DNA of 64,000 nucleotides, taken from assembly GCA_944389975.1 (NCBI GenBank), contig CALXOH010000018.1, forward strand, positions 1 to 64,000. The letters are read 5' to 3'. Position 1 is the first letter of the stretch. Each line of letters begins with the position of its first letter. Origin of the DNA: an uncultured Spirochaetaceae bacterium (lineage in GTDB: Bacteria > Spirochaetota > Spirochaetia > Sphaerochaetales > Sphaerochaetaceae). A program made the position numbers and the translations under genes. Shown in pieces: positions 61,277 through 64,000 of this stretch. The notes beneath the pieces were generated by a model. That model saw only the letters and a program-made list of their open reading frames with translations. It was not told the origin of the DNA and made no database searches.

Positions 61277-61885
61277 TTACAAGGACGAGAAGGCCGCCGA
61301 GATGATATCCTCGCCGCTTACGTCCGGGTCTTTCTGTACGTGCAATCTAACGGATGCCTTTGCCTCCCTCTTTTTCTTCTTCACTTCCGGGGAGTCCTTC
61401 GGGGATATCTTCATTCCCCGAATGCTCATCACATTTCCCAAGACAGTTGATTCGGGGATTCCCGTAAGGAGCGCACGGAATTCCCACCAGTGTAAAGCCT
61501 TGAGCTCTGCAAGGCTGATGCCGTATGCCTGACGGAATGCGGCGAGGATAAGCGCATGATCTTCCGAGTATGAGAGTATTTCCTCGGCACTTTTCTTGTG
61601 CGGTATCTTTACGTAACTCTCCGGTTCGGGCCAGCCCTTGAGAAAAGCAATTATCCCGTCATGGACTGCGAGGATATCCTGTTTGTTTGCATCCAAGTGC
61701 ACACGGGCCGCCCCCGTCAGCATCGTATCAAGCACCCTTTCAATGCGATATCCTTCGGGCATCTCTCGCTCGTCGAGTATGGCCAAGGCTTGAAGAGCCT
61801 TGGTTGTCCTGGTATCTATCATATACGTTCTGTCTTCGACAGTGATTCTATCTTTCAAGCTGTGGGTTATAAGTGAGTAATCCAT
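61277..61885 (-). CDS. Phage tail assembly chaperone (Gp15 type)
   Basis: 202 residues. The central AAFRQAYGISLAELKALHWWEFRALLTGI is typical of the bacteriophage Gp15 family, encoded between the major tail and tape-measure genes. It helps assemble the tail around the tape measure. Its start overlaps the end of the previous chaperone-type gene, the position where many siphoviruses use a programmed frameshift; here both have proper starts. Confidence 0.85.
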   Translation of the reverse strand: MDYSLITHSLKDRITVEDRTYMIDTRTTKALQALAILDEREMPEGYRIERVLDTMLTGAARVHLDANKQDILAVHDGIIAFLKGWPEPESYVKIPHKKSAEEILSYSEDHALILAAFRQAYGISLAELKALHWWEFRALLTGIPESTVLGNVMSIRGMKISPKDSPEVKKKKREAKASVRLHVQKDPDVSGEDIISAAFSSL

Positions 61886-61886
61886 A

Positions 61887-62276
61887 TCATGCCTCCAGCC
61901 CTTTCAGGCGTTCCTTGTAGTAGCTTGTATACGAAGCAAGCACCTCTGCTGCGATCTTTATCATGTCCCCGATCGGAATGTAATCGACGAGCTCCTCGAT
62001 CTGTGCAAATTCACGTTCTCCAAAAACCTTTGAAAGTGCTTTCTTGAGTTTCTCCAGCGTTTCCCTTTCAAGCGACAGCAAGAGGACACCTGCGGCAATG
62101 TCTGTTTCCTTCGTGCCCTTTGTTTTGAGAATGATCTGTCTGAAGCCCGATTCGTAGTAATTCAAGGCATCCACGATCTCCTCGTATCCCCGGGGTTGGC
62201 ACGGGGAAAAGGAAAGCATATATTCCTTCTGCTCCGTCGTAATTCTGACAGTCTTTACATGGGTCTTTACTTCCAT
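61887..62276 (-). CDS. Phage tail assembly chaperone, first component
   Basis: 129 residues, mainly helical (LSLERETLEKLKKALSKVFG). No strong family match by eye; place and size fit lambda gpG-like chaperones. A GGGAGGAAAG site precedes the ATG. It lies just after a hairpin that follows the major tail gene. Confidence 0.7.
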   Translation of the reverse strand: MEVKTHVKTVRITTEQKEYMLSFSPCQPRGYEEIVDALNYYESGFRQIILKTKGTKETDIAAGVLLLSLERETLEKLKKALSKVFGEREFAQIEELVDYIPIGDMIKIAAEVLASYTSYYKERLKGLEA

Positions 62277-62311
62277 CTCGTCTTTCCTCCCAATTTCTCC
62301 TTTTTATGTGG

Positions 62312-62353
62312 AAAGCCCCTGTCCCCCGAAAGGAGTGAACAGGGAACAGGGGC
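62312..62353 (-). terminator. Attenuating hairpin after the major tail gene
   Basis: Stem GCCCCTGT (62315-62322) / ACAGGGGC (62346-62353), long loop, then TTTCC on the minus strand. It would lower expression of chaperones and tape measure relative to the major tail protein. Confidence 0.65.
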
Positions 62354-62376
62354 AAGGCTAGAATTGGAAAAGAAGG

Positions 62377-62895
62377 TCAAGGTGCAGAAGGCTCTGTCTC
62401 CGTGAAAGCTTTTGTTGCGGTATCAAACCAGCCTTCGACGGGATCGCCATCCGTGTATATCGTCAGACTCATCGCCTGTGTCGCGCCGCCTTCAACGCTG
62501 AAAGGCTGATCCACTCCGATTGTCGCCTCGTACTTTTTCGCAGGATATGCGGTAGTGACCTGTGTGGATGCCGCTTTCGTAAGGTACACGACAACAATCT
62601 GGGTCTTTACATCGTCCCCCGTCTTGTCGTCGAGCTCGGCAAAGTAATCGTTCGCCTCGTCTCCGACATACCTTTCGGCCGTAATTGCGAAAGTCTTCTC
62701 AAGTCCTGTCACCGAGTGCGTCGGGGATGCTGCATCGATATAGTGCTGTGTCTGTACCGTCGGGGAGTTGGACGGAGTTGCCGCCGTCACGCCCTTGCCT
62801 ATCCTCGACCACTTCTCCGTTTCCTCCTGCGGCGTAGTGTTTACAAAAAGATGTATTTCCGTATTTTTCGGAACTGTAATTGTGCTCTCTGGCAT
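62377..62895 (-). CDS. Phage major tail protein
   Basis: 172 residues. MPESTITVPKNTEIHLFVN, KGVTAATPSNSPTVQTQHYID and the CTD-like SVEGGATQAMSLTIYTDGDPVEG fit tail-tube proteins of Gram-positive-type siphoviruses. I use ATG 62895 with GGAGG 6 nt upstream, not the longer frame at 62919. Expected to be the most abundant tail protein. Confidence 0.82.
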   Translation of the reverse strand: MPESTITVPKNTEIHLFVNTTPQEETEKWSRIGKGVTAATPSNSPTVQTQHYIDAASPTHSVTGLEKTFAITAERYVGDEANDYFAELDDKTGDDVKTQIVVVYLTKAASTQVTTAYPAKKYEATIGVDQPFSVEGGATQAMSLTIYTDGDPVEGWFDTATKAFTETEPSAP

Positions 62896-62908
62896 AGTAA
62901 TCCTCCAA

Positions 62909-63325
62909 CTACTGGACATAGTTCAGGGTGACAGCCACCCCGTATGTCACATTTCCCTTGTCGTCTCTCGATATGATCGAAGGAGTCGAAACCGCCTCCG
63001 CCGACCTTATCACCCGTCCTGAAGGAAGTGAAAAGTCGTGCATCTGGGAAAAGATGAACGACAGCTCCTGCAGGGCCTCTATTGATTCCAGGAGGACGGC
63101 CGAAGAGCCACCCTCCGCCTTTTTGCTTAATGCAAACCGTATCGATATCCGCATCAGGCACGTGCCGTCTATATACGACCTCGTCACGCTCTCTGCCGCC
63201 ACGCTTTGGATTGCAAGGGAATTTTCAGGGACTCCGATATAATCGATATACGCAACAGGAAGCCCCAATGTCTCCCTGTTTGCATTTACAAAGTCCAAGA
63301 TGTCTTCCATGATCGTGGATGTCAT
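62909..63325 (-). CDS. Phage minor capsid / tail terminator protein
   Basis: 138 residues. The order in the operon and the LLESIEALQELSFIF plus VTYGVAVTLNYVQ segments fit minor capsid C / tail-completion proteins that cap the tail tube. Identification is mainly positional. Confidence 0.68.
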   Translation of the reverse strand: MTSTIMEDILDFVNANRETLGLPVAYIDYIGVPENSLAIQSVAAESVTRSYIDGTCLMRISIRFALSKKAEGGSSAVLLESIEALQELSFIFSQMHDFSLPSGRVIRSAEAVSTPSIISRDDKGNVTYGVAVTLNYVQ

Positions 63326-63329
63326 TCCC

Positions 63330-63686
63330 TCATCTCCCCTTCAAGATCTTCTCCGCATCCTTCAGCCACTTCTTGAGGTTCTTCTGCTTGGATGCTTCGA
63401 ACCAGTGCGAAGAAGCTAAAGGATGATGAACTTTTTTGAAAGCATAGTCGCCGTAGTAGCATCGTTTTGCATAAGGCGTGTCGTAGATCAGCATGCCGGG
63501 AATCGAGTATGTCCGTAAGACACTGGATGCGAGCATCCCCGTATCCATCGGCACGTAAGTGTCCGTGTCTGCAATGACTGCCATATCCAAAACCCTCTGC
63601 GCCAGCTCTGTCCGATCTGCGAACTTCGCAAGCAAAGCCATCGTGGAAATGTTTACATTTACAGTAATCTTCAATCCATCAGGCAA
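63330..63686 (-). CDS. Phage minor capsid protein 2 (HK97 gp10-like)
   Basis: 118 residues. VPMDTGMLASSV, MLIYDTPYAKRCYYGDY and HPLASSHWFEASK are hallmarks of the minor capsid protein 2 family, which joins head and tail. Its start overlaps the end of the next gene upstream by 8 nt. Confidence 0.85.
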   Translation of the reverse strand: MPDGLKITVNVNISTMALLAKFADRTELAQRVLDMAVIADTDTYVPMDTGMLASSVLRTYSIPGMLIYDTPYAKRCYYGDYAFKKVHHPLASSHWFEASKQKNLKKWLKDAEKILKGR

Positions 63687-64000
63687 GGCGCACCTCCAGA
63701 TGATGCAGATCTCCGGAAGGAGCGAACATTTGATCCACTCCCCTCACTGTCCACGTTCCGCCAAGCGGAGAGACAACCTCGTCGCCGTCTTTTATCCCAG
63801 GGAGGTTCGTATCTCCATCACATGACGAAAACCCAAATGCAAAAAAGAGCGTTGCGGAGTACTCGTAGGAACGGCCTGTTGCATCCACACGTGTAGCCCT
63901 GGACGATATCGACACCCTGATTTTCCCAAGTGCATGGGTTTTCTCTGTTACCTTGTCCTTAGAGTTTTCAGGCGCGACCTTTTCAATCCATGTTCCCGTC
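63679..64000 (-). CDS. Putative phage head-tail connector protein (5' end beyond the window)
   Basis: The frame is open to the right edge; at least 106 codons are visible. A GTG at 63915 is in frame but has no ribosome binding site, and similar coding continues upstream of it (EKVAPENSKDKVTEK), so the true start lies outside. PLGGTWTVRGVDQMFAPSG near the end fits a minor capsid or connector protein placed before minor capsid 2. Confidence 0.65.
   Translation of the reverse strand, partial: TGTWIEKVAPENSKDKVTEKTHALGKIRVSISSRATRVDATGRSYEYSATLFFAFGFSSCDGDTNLPGIKDGDEVVSPLGGTWTVRGVDQMFAPSGDLHHLEVRLA

Larger units (their letters stand above)
48737..64000. mobile_element. Prophage (siphovirus type), left end and tail module, partial
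   Basis: It begins at the 3' end of tRNA-Leu with an integrase. It continues with small minus-strand genes, a shufflon with its recombinase, and then a minus-strand late module reading from right to left: minor capsid, tail completion, major tail, two chaperones, tape measure, tail tip, fibres. No contractile-tail sheath, base-plate or Mu-type transposase is present, so a long non-contractile tail is inferred. Head, packaging, lysis and replication genes, and the other attachment site, lie beyond the right edge. Confidence 0.93.

Noticed and set aside
53059-64000. Mu-like or myovirus-type prophage
   Set aside because: No sheath, baseplate, MuA or MuB genes. The Gp15 chaperone, TP901 tape measure and minor capsid 2 order indicate a siphovirus type.

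Overview
The window is a bacterial chromosome segment, most likely from a host-associated spirochaete (Spirochaetota, perhaps near Sphaerochaeta or Treponema). This is inferred from many short-lipobox lipoproteins (SC or SSC just before the cleavage site), BspA-type leucine-rich-repeat lipoproteins, outer-membrane-like small proteins, a patatin with a C-terminal outer-membrane barrel, and GlnRS-based glutamine charging. No rRNA or other marker gene is present, so the phylum call is moderate.

Layout. 0-0.5 kb: tail of an IS3-type transposase. 0.5-11.5 kb: a DUF4143-type AAA ATPase, a lipoprotein, a MutT / membrane protein / Nnr operon, a TPP riboswitch with the thiamine importer thiB-thiP-thiQ, a small beta-barrel-like protein, a caspase-like lipoprotein and a second ATPase. 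11.5-20 kb: uvrB-htrA, a decayed gene with tandem repeats, a methyltransferase, apbE, a PfkB-like gene and glnS. 20-30.4 kb: a lipoprotein, an amber-interrupted ATPase, an antitoxin/PIN pair, tetR with a heavy-metal P-type ATPase, a fourth ATPase behind 23-bp iterons, and two LRR lipoproteins. 30.4-48.6 kb: an RlmK-like rRNA methyltransferase with a long charged tail, manB-galE-dpaL, a phosphoesterase lipoprotein, decayed ATPase and resolvase remnants, a DEAD-box helicase with glf, a fifth ATPase, a TrpR-like repressor, cls, queH and a patatin. 48.65 kb to the end: tRNA-Leu(CAA), followed directly by a siphovirus-type prophage that runs off the right edge.

The most striking region is 50.67-53.63 kb. 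A small tyrosine recombinase is followed by four promoterless tail-fibre C-terminal cassettes in alternating orientation, plus the expressed fibre gene. All five C-termini are 86-87 codons long and each starts at an identical 10-bp core, TGACGGGTAT. This is the architecture of a multi-cassette DNA-inversion system (shufflon) that switches the receptor-binding tip of a phage tail fibre. The core begins with TGA, so it also supplies the stop codon of the gene that ends at it.

Two further patterns cross the window. First, five AAA/DUF4143-class ATPase genes (one broken) plus a C-terminal fragment are scattered here, and each of the five has its own palindrome pair, inverted repeat or iteron array at its promoter, suggesting copy-specific operators. 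Second, at least 15 genes have a -10 hexamer ending only 6-8 nt before the start codon and no Shine-Dalgarno, several with a good -35 at 17 bp. Leaderless transcription therefore looks common in this organism.
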